Source of the DNA: an uncultured Flavobacteriaceae bacterium
GTDB lineage: Bacteria > Bacteroidota > Bacteroidia > Flavobacteriales > Flavobacteriaceae
DNA: 30,395 nt
NCBI GenBank assembly: GCA_937901915.1
Contig: CALGUD010000024.1
Coordinates: forward strand, 1 to 30,395
Direction: 5' to 3'
How positions within the stretch are numbered: the stretch's first letter is position 1; each line of letters opens with the position of its first letter. The notes under the pieces are model-generated. The model was given only the letters and a program-made list of their open reading frames with translations. It was not told where the DNA came from and did not search any database. The position numbers were made by a program, and so were the translations under genes. Positions 13,201-19,570 of the stretch are shown piece after piece.

Positions 13201-15639
13201 TTCTGCATTATTAACATCCCATAATTGGAATTCGTAAGCTCCAGCTGGAGGTGAATCTACAGTAATACTTCCTTCGGTGTCACATATAATATCGGTTGCT
13301 GTTATTTCAGGATCTAATTCATTGGTATATACATCAAAATAAAATATACGCTGACAATCGTTCTGGTACACAACCCGTAGCCTGAATTCGCCTGCCGTGT
13401 CAGCAGTATAATCATTCCCGGTATGTACGGAACTCCACAAACAATCAACATTATTACTCGTGTTCGGGCAGTTATCATCTTCAGTACCTGGATCTACACA
13501 ACCCCCTGTATAGTTTAATTGTTCCCATATAATGGATTGGGCATCTGTAATATCGGTATCTATAAATGCATCATCATCAACCCCGCATAAATATACTTTA
13601 GGGAATGGTTCGCCAAAACAGAGGTCTTCGGTTTCAACCTCTCCTCTTATTGAACCATTATTTATGGCCGTAACAACAGGGTTGACTAAGGAGTTAGTAA
13701 ATGGAACTACAGTTACAAATTCATCAAAACTTAAGCACGGGGCCGGAGCGGTTTTAACCACCCTGTATGTTCCCAGCTCAGTAACTGTAAGCGATTGATT
13801 TGTTTGCCCCGGCATAAGATCACCCAGGTCGGTCACAGTCCCGCTACCATCTATTACTACATTGTTATACCATTGATAACCTACAAAGTCTTCTCCTGCA
13901 GTAATGGTAATACTACTGCCACATAATACTTCCTCTCTTTGAAAATCACAATCATCTATGTTTGCTATAAAATTAGAGGCCCCTTCAATACCAAAAGCAC
14001 AGCTATCAAAACCGTAATAGCTGGGATCATCTGAAATTACATTGGAATTCAACACGCCCTGATATGTAGCAAAAGCCTGGTTATCAATTTCATTGGAACA
14101 GGCATCCCGGAGTTCAAAACAACTACTTACTACATTTACAGAGAAACGGATATATTGTGGATCAGGCACCCCTTGTACCACAAGATTATCCGGGATAGTA
14201 AAGAGGAGCGAATGTGTGCTTTCATCATAAACAGGAGGATCTACGCCTGCGGGGAGCTGAATAGTGTTTTCTATTTCTGAGAAGGTAACATTAACAGGAA
14301 GGTCATCCCTGATAGTCACATTCGCAGCATCATCATTCCCTACATTCTGAAAAGAAATAACATAAAATATTTCATCGCCGAGGTCTACTTCACCTCCGGT
14401 TATATCTATGAAACTTCCGGGGTTGTCCGGATCCTCTGCTTCAACCGTTTTTACAAGCTGCATCTGGGGTTCAATAATTTCAACTGAAAGCGTATTAAGA
14501 AAAACCCCATAGCGTTCGTTGCTCGAGTTTACTCTGATGGTTACACCTGTTTCATCATTTGGTATGACATCATTATCAGGATTTTCCAGATCAAAAATAT
14601 CTGCGTCAAAACCCAGATTATTTTCACTGTCGGGCTCCCTTGTGGTTACGTGAGCGCCATCTACGGTGATTGAACTGTTAAAAAAGTTATTTGCGGGATT
14701 CACTGCATTTGATAACGTAGTAAAAGAACCGTTTAAATCGGCCTGTATCTGAAGCCTGTCACCAGTAAAATCATAATCCCCCTCTATGGCACCTACACCA
14801 ATCCTTGCATTTACCGGAAAAGGAGCAGGTACTGTTGTAAAGCCGCTATAAGAGAAATCAACGTTTCCAAAACTGCTTGTGCCATCTACAAATGCCATAC
14901 CATCAAAAGTTGAGATATATTTTGCAGGCATAGTCGGATTTTCAAAGACTACAACTAAAATCCAGCCTCCGGCACCACCTCCCTGGTTATCAACACCCGT
15001 AAGGCCACGAACATTCGCTACGGTATAAGTACCACTGGCATCAGGTAAGGCGGAAACTATGTCTGTTACGTCGCTGTAACAATAATACGGCCTGTGTTCG
15101 TTAAAAGAAGATTGTGCAAAAAAGTAATCATCTGCTGTGATATCTACATAATCCGGAGCACCAGGAAGCCTTAGTTTTATTTCATCCCAATCTTCATGAT
15201 CACGAATACGCCCACCATGATTGCTTCGGCCTGCCATGGCAGACCAGTACAATCCCGCATAGACGACATTATAACAATCAGAGGTAGAACCAAATTGTCC
15301 TACCGGAAAACTTAGATCCGAACTACTTGAACTGAAAGTTTCAGCTCCAATGCCTGAATCCCCATCAATGTCAATATACTGCATATTTAAATTGTCATGG
15401 TTGCCATTATTACCATCATATGGGGTTTCAGGAGGAATTGTGTATGGATTCCACCAAGGTCCTGTTTGTTGAACATTGATACTTTGATTTGCTATAATTG
15501 TAAGTTCACCCCTTACACTGGTCGTAAACCTGGGTTCGAAAGGATCGCCTACCTGAGCCAACATTTCCGATATCCCCATAAACAGGAATGCAAAGAATAG
15601 TGTGTATTTGAATTTTTGTAGGTGTAATTTTGTTCTCAT
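1213..15639 (-). CDS. sprB: Giant SprB-like gliding-motility adhesin with T9SS type B sorting domain
   Basis: This 4808-aa secreted protein is a probable cell-surface adhesin moved by the gliding machinery. It begins with a signal peptide ending about residue 29 (MLAQ). Residues of about 30-390 form an N-terminal globular region. About 393-525 is a DUF11-like domain (LVKTVEAEDP...), and about 563-633 is Ig/PKD-like. From about 780 to 4710 there are, by my eye count, 43 SprB-type repeats of about 75-95 residues. Each carries a Cys near its start, then a D/N-G-x-I-type strand, GG-x-G-x-Y, and a G-x-Y-x-(V/I)-x-V-x-D strand with C near the end. A non-repeat jelly-roll-like domain interrupts the array at about 1830-2020. 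The C-terminus (about 4723-4808: VFTPDNDGINDEWEI, VYDRYGRW, LPSGDYWYVI) is a gliding-motility-associated (CHU_C) sorting domain. The protein is acidic and poor in Lys. It is uninterrupted in frame. F. johnsoniae SprB is larger still. The symbol rests on architecture plus flanking genes. Confidence 0.93.
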   Translation of the reverse strand: MRTKLHLQKFKYTLFFAFLFMGISEMLAQVGDPFEPRFTTSVRGELTIIANQSINVQQTGPWWNPYTIPPETPYDGNNGNHDNLNMQYIDIDGDSGIGAETFSSSSSDLSFPVGQFGSTSDCYNVVYAGLYWSAMAGRSNHGGRIRDHEDWDEIKLRLPGAPDYVDITADDYFFAQSSFNEHRPYYCYSDVTDIVSALPDASGTYTVANVRGLTGVDNQGGGAGGWILVVVFENPTMPAKYISTFDGMAFVDGTSSFGNVDFSYSGFTTVPAPFPVNARIGVGAIEGDYDFTGDRLQIQADLNGSFTTLSNAVNPANNFFNSSITVDGAHVTTREPDSENNLGFDADIFDLENPDNDVIPNDETGVTIRVNSSNERYGVFLNTLSVEIIEPQMQLVKTVEAEDPDNPGSFIDITGGEVDLGDEIFYVISFQNVGNDDAANVTIRDDLPVNVTFSEIENTIQLPAGVDPPVYDESTHSLLFTIPDNLVVQGVPDPQYIRFSVNVVSSCFELRDACSNEIDNQAFATYQGVLNSNVISDDPSYYGFDSCAFGIEGASNFIANIDDCDFQREEVLCGSSITITAGEDFVGYQWYNNVVIDGSGTVTDLGDLMPGQTNQSLTVTELGTYRVVKTAPAPCLSFDEFVTVVPFTNSLVNPVVTAINNGSIRGEVETEDLCFGEPFPKVYLCGVDDDAFIDTDITDAQSIIWEQLNYTGGCVDPGTEDDNCPNTSNNVDCLWSSVHTGNDYTADTAGEFRLRVVYQNDCQRIFYFDVYTNELDPEITATDIICDTEGSITVDSPPAGAYEFQLWDVNNAEEERPYQSGSVFNNVPAGDYYVNARQIGITDGCIFRSETEPVRDRTPLPNVSEVQPFCQEDEGSATVQLSGVRGPYTFVLADTDTGDVIQTVPAQDDNFHEFTGLTAGDYTATINTADGCSEDVLFTISPLSNLSATASATNITSCTEGLITVNATGGNEFYYSITGGAPYQTDNTFTVTTPGTYTITVLDEYNCRVTTDVTVNEIPDPEFTVVPDDESCAGANDGSIAINVSNANGYTLQYSIDGGTTFQGSPNFAGLTANTYSIVVRGTFGADVCDFTDTATINAATPMTGNADLTQELACDTPTNQLGIITFSGATGGSGDYEYSIGGAFQTSPIFNNLTDGTYTPQIRDENSTTCVITLDDIVIAPLTPPTNLSFAQTTATCPALTADVTLTPTGGSGDLVYEIIAPAGAVTNNGNNQIFADLTPDTYTFQVTDDNGCFYTENYTVPDVTPINVVGNLVSNITCDGDSDGEIRYTVSGFAGNFSYDVVGTSGTVGSGSGVTTTLIDIPGLAADTYTITVTDDTTGCIDTADVLVSGPPSPLALTQNSITSMTCANSNTGAVNYSATGGWGGSAYTLTLPGGGTTGPQGSGVFTGLTLTGTYTISVEDANGCIVDDTFDLSPSVAPDQSLTLDDTCYTGTGVTITATITGGTGTAPFNFVLNTGAVNSTGIFSGITPGTYTVTVTDAAGCTAVDIITLNPELTVTATADDMSTCDTETQITINAGGGDGSYVYAVVANNATPVAGDFSTTNPVTVTAPGDYDIYVRDNGGTAPFCEDKFDLNISQDPPLTVSANNDPIDCFGDMTTLTIIAGGGSGIYEYSIDDGTTFQDSNIFNNIISNDYDIVVRDSESCTVDILYSVSSTTDQLTASANVTSLVECNPALGAEVRITNVQGGVAPYEFSFDGGSNYQVSNTAFLFPGTYTLFVRDTNLCTYQMSVTVEPGPVPPVNEVIVDYNCDGSGNVTINSTPLTNDYTYQLNGLGEQPSNTFTNISPGSHTVTVNYVSNLPSSPSVLLTETFGAGATTTNPTMAADYCFEDQLSGSTCTHNNTGGISINDGEYAVTNNIVSPFPTWHDPSDHTGDPNGRMLVINIGDVVGIDGVIYEKPINDITPGQDLYVSLWALNLLRAGQGGVDPAVRIQLVDGSNTVIDEIATGDIPKTPTADFINYSLPLNPGANTNLILRIRTEKNDNGGNDIAIDDITVFQDPVKCPLSVDVPVTIESGNGFSAAEASSTDVSCNGLSDGTLTINVENIGSGGIEYSFDPGFGTIGTSATSPFTISGLSAGANSVYVRDADDAALDTDGDPLTNSLGCVTQIDFEIFEPDPLVAGGSVTVVATCDEGATIVATANGGTPGYTYELQDSGGTALAGLDFATNGTNNTFTGIAPGNYIIAVQDNNNCIDTETITVDAFNLITFDTTATACYAGDNNGTIAVDVLTGNGNYTFSINGLAGPFVAPNVDADSHVFSGLIPGTYEIVVRDGLGCDNDPPVDVTINGELIASAVLNNDLTCAADATVTISQTGGTGTFIYGYNNTGGELDATTATGSVFTTDTAGDYYFYVTDGLGCTDITGPITVTPAVNPSITNISTTDVLCNGHTTGVIDVTIDTSVGVAPYTIEVFADDGFGNPTGSDLGTTGLAGGNYIVVVTDDKSCFISQPATIGEPDPITYDVTKVDITCSNPGGSSLGEITVSNVLGGTAEYTYHLTNNFGYSDSYSTTAGEDHTFTIIDFGIYEVDVIDANGCSEKTENIIIASPPSDLIIDVTPGVATCAGGASVEVTVTSPVGSGNYEFAILEFNTPPYAAPGSYQGPDVPGGDTTTFTGLTPGVVYTFVVHDLTTDCYFVKTADAPTTTLSNLTSTIDVVANVTCTGSADGNVSFTFDNYDAAATDVSYEIFNAGNNTAVAGTANSSATTGTAISVADYATLPPGIYYILFTEIGGVNNGCTVASDPFTITESTNLLTLTTTSTPDNECEVTGTIIASPQNGAGSYEYIVQPDPSPAPIVNPLASDPSWSSTILPVDSGDYVVFVKDANDCIQYDQITVDLEPAPVITAEIVDNCVTEGNFEIVITRTPNAPIDSPSPYTLSINSNAPQTIVFDGSNEYTISGLNSGSYDIEVFDVNGCTMDPALPTIIINPPMQASTDPITLLDCEASPNDQAEIEITVSGGSGTYEYEITGPGINEGGLGTALPSNPYTYSGATTAGTYTITVYDMGFPNTCPLVLTEEVPARLEPTISITNFTDVTCQGADDGTITASVVDNGTGPYTFSIIAVADDANAIVTPIAPTSFTATTATFTGLDGSSAGAGVTYTVQVTAANSCAVTETQLITEPEAIDVPLAAITVTEFACTAGNSMNNALIEVDETLITGGSGNYVSYEFIPPGGSTDITRNSGNPNYIVTDVAGGTYTINVYDDNVCQGTIDVDVAPFTEISNPVVTPVSNTCPAGAEINFTVDFNPPAATPNMTYTILGANTGFSDSDSSTLNTTTFTGLPVDNYTLTATNTDTGCSVSTTYQVVDPDTFTIDVVVLNDVICFGTATGLISVQLQDAAYVGAFDYEIFGTNGTPTDFTDDGPALFAGSSPDNGPFSVPDGLLAGTYYVSVTQVGSPECNNVEFFTIVGPPSVLDASAVVTPITCVGDDGVIEILATGGWGDYSYYVDTAPIPDEFDSSNYTITNPRVENLSPGTYEIWVMDQNGCPFQLTDEVLDDPVPLTADLQVNQFNCNGTDGIIEVVNVAGGQGSNHTFELFLNGTTTGNTNSTGLFNNLGAGTYTVLVSDQWNCSVTTAPVTLFNQLTAVAGITADLTCVRNDGEITIEIAGGSGNFQFDVLSPIGSIPIVPTSTTPTSATFSGLDEAGTYNFTITDLDTAILPGPVYCTTTAVAVIEEPVDPVIEDIVTTDASCEGFADGTANITLTDATDNDPPYTYTLTSAPGTYSGAMSNTTGVFSELTAGTYDFTVESSISCTVTDQFEIDEPLALAAIADVTQEFTCDATNGAAQGEITVIVTPGTGTSPYAYSIDGTNFQNDPVFVITDTGADQPFVFTVRDANGCTTTANATILALPRINLVLDATIDPFTCANTGETITINVTGQSGPPTYPSEELTFEVLGTSISQASPTILLPSVGTHTIRVTDNNTGCFETIEYTVDPYDTIEVVASSPTPITCIGDDDGTLQIDVTGYNGAYDYVVLDDTGAPTLIADTGLDTATGAVQISGLAAGNYTVQITATDTPYCFDISNSITIPGPSEPLGLTLDLTDDITCISDGTITATATGGWSSSYVYTLTSPLGTVVGPQPGRVFTGIDQTGTYTFEVEDANGCIEQATIDVIVPNQIVATAVGYTLLCEGDTDGTVTVTASGGRGVASFQYILTNIDTGVDSGAQANNVFTGLGAGNYEVTVIDGWGCDVTTLPVEITEPTEVIASLIQLSPLTCENDAVIQVSATGGTGPYEYSTSQTGPWSPTNTFTEGVGQYQYFAQDALGCISVVPSNRITIEPITDVEVIIDDAGANLSCFGNTDAIIRASATGGLGEYMYELYDTLVDENAPAVPAIGTSLNGIFDNLGPGSYYVRVISVDCYDVSEEIEITEPTPLVEDLFEFTNPTCTGEGDGTITYVVSGGTGTIKYAISPDLDQFDENSTFTNLSPGTYRVIAQDENGCYIIRDFVIEDPDQLTVTPGTLQQELCAGDLTGTIEVLIEGGTAPYTAAITYPGDTTDPLVFEPVTDNGDPTIPSPHTFGGLAGGITYTIFIEDAMGCTTNVDIALDPSFDLTADVTVAYSCTDNFSTNTVTVNVIDPTAAAEDLIYTLNGVNQLENVFTNVPPGDHFIEISAPNGCVNMDIDQVGFTIEAIEDLGIEIFESNLNEFTYNGTGGVPPYEYYVDGEFQGADNIYRINHTATYTVRVVDSNGCEFTDTIFIEFYDIEVPPVFTPDNDGINDEWEIINDLGFPNMVTKVYDRYGRWLATMRPGETWDGMYDGKPLPSGDYWYVIKINGENDPREFIGHFTLYR
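9570..10150 (-). other. Jelly-roll-like domain inside the adhesin repeat array
   Basis: Residues of about 1830-2020 of the adhesin break the regular repeat pattern, with 13 repeats before and about 30 after by my count. The segment begins after VLLTETFGAG, has several Trp and His residues (FPTWHDPSDHTGD), and ends with NDGGNDIAIDDITVF. That ending resembles the last strand of MAM and carbohydrate-binding jelly-roll domains found in other T9SS-exported proteins. A ligand-binding role is inferred. No specific family is claimed. Confidence 0.6.
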
Positions 15640-15657
15640 AGCTCGGGCATTAATATT

Positions 15658-17769
15658 TTATTGGTTGACTGACATAATCAATACTTCTTTTTCGTACGTA
15701 CCGTTTAAATTTGAGTGATAAGCTTTTTCTGCTTCTTCAAACGTATCGTGATTTTCTAAATATATATAAATGTATAAGTTCTTAGGGTTTACAAACGAGT
15801 TAACGTTTAATCCCTGCTCCCTCATTCTCTGTAACTCATATTCGGCATTTTCCGGGATGGCAAATACATTGGTTACCATATAATAGCCGCTTTCCATTCC
15901 CGGTACTTCTATAACCTGGCGAACTTCAGCTTTGTTTTCTTTGTCTTTTACAACATCCTGTTTATCGTCATTTTCAACTTTATAAACAGTAGTCCTGTTG
16001 TTGAATGCTACTTCTTCATTGTTTTTGTAGTACTCAAGTACCTCTTCCATAGTGTCATACCTTCCAAGATACACATAATTTAGCTCATCTTTAGGGTTAT
16101 AGAAATAATTTGCTTCTATACCTTCTGCTTTTAACCTGCTGATAGAGGTATTGAGATACCTTTCTGTAATATAGGTATTGCTTATAATATAGTATCCGCT
16201 TTGTATACCTTCAATATCCTCGCCTTCTTCTTTTGTCACCCCATAAAGCTCCTGGGCCTTTTTGGCTGCAATTTCTTCGAGGTCTTCTTCACTTACAAAT
16301 TCATTTCTGGCCGTTTCCAGCTCTTTTATAACCTCTTCATTTTCTTTTGTAATCGCCTGGCGAACCCTTCTTATAGAATCTTGTTCTTTTGTAAGGGCTA
16401 CCTCGGGAGTTTCTTCAACCACAACAGGCGGGGTTTCCTCAACAACAACTGGCGGAGTTTCTTCTACTACAACCGGTGGGGTTTCCTCTTCAATAACTAC
16501 TGGTGGAGTCTCCTCAACCACAACCGGTGGGGTTTCCTCAACAACAACTGGTGGAGTTTCTTCCACTACAACAGGCGGGGTTTCCTCTTCAATAACTACT
16601 GGTGGAGTCTCTTCAACCACAACAGGCGGGGTTTCCTCAACCACTGGCGGTGCATCTTTTGCGTTCAATATATCGGAAGCGGATGGCTCGTCCCTGACAA
16701 CCGGCGGAGTTTCCTCCACGATTACCGGTGGTGTTTCTTCCACCACAACCGGTGGCGTTTGCCGAACAGGGGCTGTTGGCCTGCTTATAGGTTTTCTTCT
16801 TACTGTACGCCTGTTTCTTGACCTGGACATACTACGGTTATTATTATTTCCACTCACGTGGTTAAATGTATAGGCCAGTGTAATTTCATGTGTAAGGCCG
16901 AAATCTTTTAAACCGTCACCCATTCCTTTTTCTGCCACATAGCCCAAAGCAAAACTGTTTGCAATGTTAAAACCTATACCGGCCGAAGCACCGTATATAC
17001 TTTCATAGCCTAATTGAAACCAGCCAATTTCGGGGGCATCAAATAAAAACCCTCCTGCAAATGAAGTTTCATCCTGTAGTTTCCGGGCCCTTACTAAACT
17101 GACCAAACGGGAATTTTCAAAAATCCCCCGCAGATATTCAAAGTTCAAGGTATATTGAAGGTGTCCGGAGAATGTTTTCTCACCAAATTCAGTAAGCATT
17201 TCACTGGCTGAAATATTGTAATCGAACATATTTTCAGCGTACACACCAACGTCCAGACCACCAATTGTTAAATTGATGCCGGGTTGTGCGTTTACTATAA
17301 AACTGTTTTCAAGCTCCATGAGCAGCGGATCCTCGTATGATACTACTTTGCCACCATTAATACCGCTCATGTATACAGAGGTGTTTATACCAAAAGTAAG
17401 GTAGTTCTCATCTGAAAGCATTACGGAATAGGAGTAGTTTAAAATGGCACCGGTATTGCTGAATACTCCCACGCTTTGCTGAAAAGCTCCCACACTAACA
17501 CCCATCTTGCCTCCCAGGGTGCCTGAATAACCGAGGTAATAAAACTCGGGCGATTCATTAAATGCAGCCCATTGCCTTCTGTGAAAAACGCTAATGGACG
17601 ACTGGTCCTGGCCGGCAGAGAAAGCGGGGTTTATGATATGTTTGTTAAACTTCAGCATATTATGTGTTAATATTTCCAGGCCCAATACAGGGCTTGCTTC
17701 TTCATCCTGGGCATTAAGAACAAAAGAACTTAATAACAATATAAAAATGTACAGTAGGTTCTTGTTCAT
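15658..17769 (-). CDS. PorP/SprF-family barrel fused to Pro-rich spacer and two SPOR-like domains (SprD-position gene)
   Basis: This 703-aa protein has a signal peptide ending LNAQ. Residues of about 25-310 are a PorP/SprF-type beta-barrel (INPAFSAGQDQ, HRRQWAAF, and repeated G-x-G/aromatic strands). A basic linker follows at about 312-330 (SRSRNRRTVRRKP). Residues of about 336-455 are a Pro/Val/Glu-rich repeat of the type PPVVVEET. Next is a charged, probably helical segment at about 460-515. Two similar C-terminal domains follow at about 525-595 and 625-700. Each starts SGYY and has NxFxNPK then a Y-x-Y-L-x-x-x-D-T-x-E-E-x-x-x-Y pattern, as in SPOR-like peptidoglycan-binding folds. The start lies 3 nt after the upstream stop, and the next gene begins 18 nt downstream. 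By position it corresponds to sprD. I infer a barrel tethered to the cell wall. The domain calls are by eye; the barrel family is the surest. Confidence 0.85.
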   Translation of the reverse strand: MNKNLLYIFILLLSSFVLNAQDEEASPVLGLEILTHNMLKFNKHIINPAFSAGQDQSSISVFHRRQWAAFNESPEFYYLGYSGTLGGKMGVSVGAFQQSVGVFSNTGAILNYSYSVMLSDENYLTFGINTSVYMSGINGGKVVSYEDPLLMELENSFIVNAQPGINLTIGGLDVGVYAENMFDYNISASEMLTEFGEKTFSGHLQYTLNFEYLRGIFENSRLVSLVRARKLQDETSFAGGFLFDAPEIGWFQLGYESIYGASAGIGFNIANSFALGYVAEKGMGDGLKDFGLTHEITLAYTFNHVSGNNNNRSMSRSRNRRTVRRKPISRPTAPVRQTPPVVVEETPPVIVEETPPVVRDEPSASDILNAKDAPPVVEETPPVVVEETPPVVIEEETPPVVVEETPPVVVEETPPVVVEETPPVVIEEETPPVVVEETPPVVVEETPPVVVEETPEVALTKEQDSIRRVRQAITKENEEVIKELETARNEFVSEEDLEEIAAKKAQELYGVTKEEGEDIEGIQSGYYIISNTYITERYLNTSISRLKAEGIEANYFYNPKDELNYVYLGRYDTMEEVLEYYKNNEEVAFNNRTTVYKVENDDKQDVVKDKENKAEVRQVIEVPGMESGYYMVTNVFAIPENAEYELQRMREQGLNVNSFVNPKNLYIYIYLENHDTFEEAEKAYHSNLNGTYEKEVLIMSVNQ
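16405..16761 (-). repeat. In-frame 24-bp coding repeats (PPVVVEET), with a 99-bp higher-order unit
   Basis: A nearly regular 24-bp unit encoding PPVVVEET (variant PPVVIEEET, 27 bp) is repeated about nine times in 16405-16650. Degenerate copies lie at 16696-16761. A larger 99-bp period is also visible: the string GTTTCCTCTTCAATAACTAC occurs at 16481 and again at 16580. The units stay in multiples of three, so copy-number changes would alter spacer length without breaking the frame. Confidence 0.92.
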
Positions 17770-17772
17770 AAA

Positions 17773-19164
17773 TTATTTTATTAAGGTTATTGAACCTTGC
17801 TCCAGAACGTTACTTCCTTCTAAAATCCTGTAATAAAAAACAGGGTTATTCACAATGTATGTTAATGCCGATTGTGGCCAATCGTTGGCATAAGCTGTGA
17901 CCTGGTGTAAAATTTCACCTGTAGGCCCGTATATAATTACTTCAGTGTTCGCATTTAAATATTCATTTGGTATTACCCATGTATCATTTATACCATCTCC
18001 ATTTGGAGTCAGTACATTGGGGATTATATCACTTACGCCCGCGCCTGTAACGGTAATGGTGCGTGTTATTTCACAACCGTCTGAGGTTGCTGTTAGTGTG
18101 TATATGCCGCCAGTATTAATTGTTACAGAGTCTGTACTGCTTATAAGTTCATCCGAAGAATTGAACCATTCATAACTATCACCACCGGATGCTGTTACTA
18201 TAACTGATTCACCTGTTGAAATGGTAATCTCTTCTCCCGGGTCAATGGTAATTTCACCGGCTGCTCCGCCACTGATGACCAATTCATTGGAAAAAATCGG
18301 GCAATCGCCAACCTGTATTTCCAGGAAATACGTTCCTCCCTGGCTTACTTCAATTGTTGAAGAAGTTTCCCCGTTTACAGGGTTTCCGTTCCTGTACCAG
18401 GTATATTCGTAATCTGTATTTGTAATGTCTGAAACTATTGTAGCACTTTCCCCTGTTTCACAATCAATGTTTCCACTTGAAGTTATGGTTACTGTTTCGG
18501 AGGTTCCGGAATCTCCATCCAACACATCAATGATATTTGATGCGGTATTTGTAGAGCAAAATTCACCGTAATCTACTTCCACATAATAAGAGCCCGTTTG
18601 GTTAACCATCAGAGACGGACCTGTTTGCCCGGTAATTACAACATTATCCTTGTACCAAATATAGGCTACCTCATCCGGGAAATTATCAATGTTTATAATT
18701 GCCGAAGATCCTCCACACAATACAATATCATTAAAATCATTGATTATTAAGGGTTCGTCCGCATTTACATAATATGCGGCGAAGGAATCACTGGCAGGAC
18801 TGGTACGGACAGGATTTGTAGATCTGACCCTGACACTATAGTTTGCCCCTGCAGTATTTATAGGAAAAGAAAATACAAATGTAAATTCAAGAGTTGTATT
18901 GGAATCACTAACGGTCGTTAATTCGGTTGGATTGCTAAAATCGCCATCTGCATCGGACAGTTCAAGGATAAAAACATTGTCTGACGCCACCAATGGTGTT
19001 TGCCATGTAAAATCAACATTAAAAGTATTGAAGTCTGCATCAGCACAAACAAAACCTCCAAAAGTGGGGTCGGGTTTATTTAAAGTCTGGGCATACGTAC
19101 CTGTAACGTTTAAGAAAAACATCACAATAAGTAGGCAAAATAGATTAGTATAAAGTTTTTTCAT
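17773..19164 (-). CDS. T9SS type B sorting domain protein with Ig/PKD-like domains (SprC-position gene)
   Basis: I start this 463-aa protein at the ATG at 19164, because MKKLYTNLFCLLIVMFFLNV is a good signal peptide and the upstream in-frame alternative is a GTG four codons earlier. Residues of about 27-140 resemble a fibronectin/Ig-type domain. Three Ig/PKD-like modules follow (about 145-215, 220-300 and 305-375), with repeated Y-x-W-Y/F and G-x-Y-x-L-x-V patterns and paired Cys residues. The last ~80 residues (VLTPNGDGINDTWVI ... FYYRILEGSNVLEQGSITLIK) are a CHU_C-like gliding-motility-associated sorting domain, somewhat divergent because the usual W-x-G...LP-x-G-x-Y segment is altered. It is the first gene of the operon, 3 nt before the next start, which suggests translational coupling. 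Its position matches sprC, which supports SprB function in F. johnsoniae. The specific role is inferred from synteny. Confidence 0.85.
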   Translation of the reverse strand: MKKLYTNLFCLLIVMFFLNVTGTYAQTLNKPDPTFGGFVCADADFNTFNVDFTWQTPLVASDNVFILELSDADGDFSNPTELTTVSDSNTTLEFTFVFSFPINTAGANYSVRVRSTNPVRTSPASDSFAAYYVNADEPLIINDFNDIVLCGGSSAIINIDNFPDEVAYIWYKDNVVITGQTGPSLMVNQTGSYYVEVDYGEFCSTNTASNIIDVLDGDSGTSETVTITSSGNIDCETGESATIVSDITNTDYEYTWYRNGNPVNGETSSTIEVSQGGTYFLEIQVGDCPIFSNELVISGGAAGEITIDPGEEITISTGESVIVTASGGDSYEWFNSSDELISSTDSVTINTGGIYTLTATSDGCEITRTITVTGAGVSDIIPNVLTPNGDGINDTWVIPNEYLNANTEVIIYGPTGEILHQVTAYANDWPQSALTYIVNNPVFYYRILEGSNVLEQGSITLIK

Positions 19165-19570
19165 GAGGCAAAACACTTTATTACTCGTTAGTTCATGTTC
19201 AAAAATTGCTTACAAAACCCTTGTAAACACTGCGATTCGTCTATCCGCTTTTTACAACAAGATAGGGGGCTGGTTCATTACATGACTGTGCTAAAAACAC
19301 TTAAGTTATTAACAATGTCGTGTAATAACCTGTAAATAAAGCAAAAAAATGTTAATAATTAAACTTTTTTTAAGACTTTTTTTAAGACTCCTTGCTGTTC
19401 CTGTTCGGCGGACGGATAGATGTGGTTTCATTCCATGGTGCCTGGATCGGAAAAGGATTCAGGATTTACCCTGGAGTTTAATGCCAGTCATTACAATTTT
19501 AACTTCTGTAATCATTCTTTTTTATTCTGATGAAGTTTTTACTTAATTTTACCGCTTAAATAAGGAATAA
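19165..19570. other. Divergent intergenic region between the adhesin operon and glnS
   Basis: About 400 bp with no convincing gene. It must hold the promoters for both directions. On the minus strand, AATTTTTG (19207-19200) is one base off the TAnnTTTG -7 consensus. On the plus strand, TAATTTTA (19544-19551) is also one base off and lies about 20 nt before the glnS ATG. Neither has a clear -33 TTG. A 12-bp tandem repeat (ACTTTTTTTAAG twice) lies at 19363-19386. A short 65-codon open frame at 19349-19546 shows no family features. Confidence 0.4.
19210..19226. promoter_or_regulatory. Perfect inverted repeat TTACAA-N5-TTGTAA upstream of the adhesin operon
   Basis: This 17-bp dyad has 6-bp perfect arms and lies 46 bp upstream of the first operon ATG, just upstream of the weak -7-like AATTTTTG. 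It could be a transcription-factor site. It is AT-rich and short, so chance is possible. Confidence 0.3.

Noticed and set aside
1213..15639. Possible frameshift or assembly chimera in the 14.4-kb adhesin gene
   Set aside because: The frame is continuous from signal peptide to sorting domain, and repeat periodicity is kept throughout.
16262..16873. Long plus-strand open frames (203 and 206 codons) opposite the PorP-SPOR gene, one rich in VSSTTTGG
   Set aside because: They are created by the antisense of the 24-bp Pro-rich coding repeats. There are no start signals and no family features, and the opposite strand is clearly the gene.
19349..19546. 65-codon plus-strand frame before glnS
   Set aside because: It is hydrophobic low-complexity sequence in an AT-rich promoter region with no recognisable domain.
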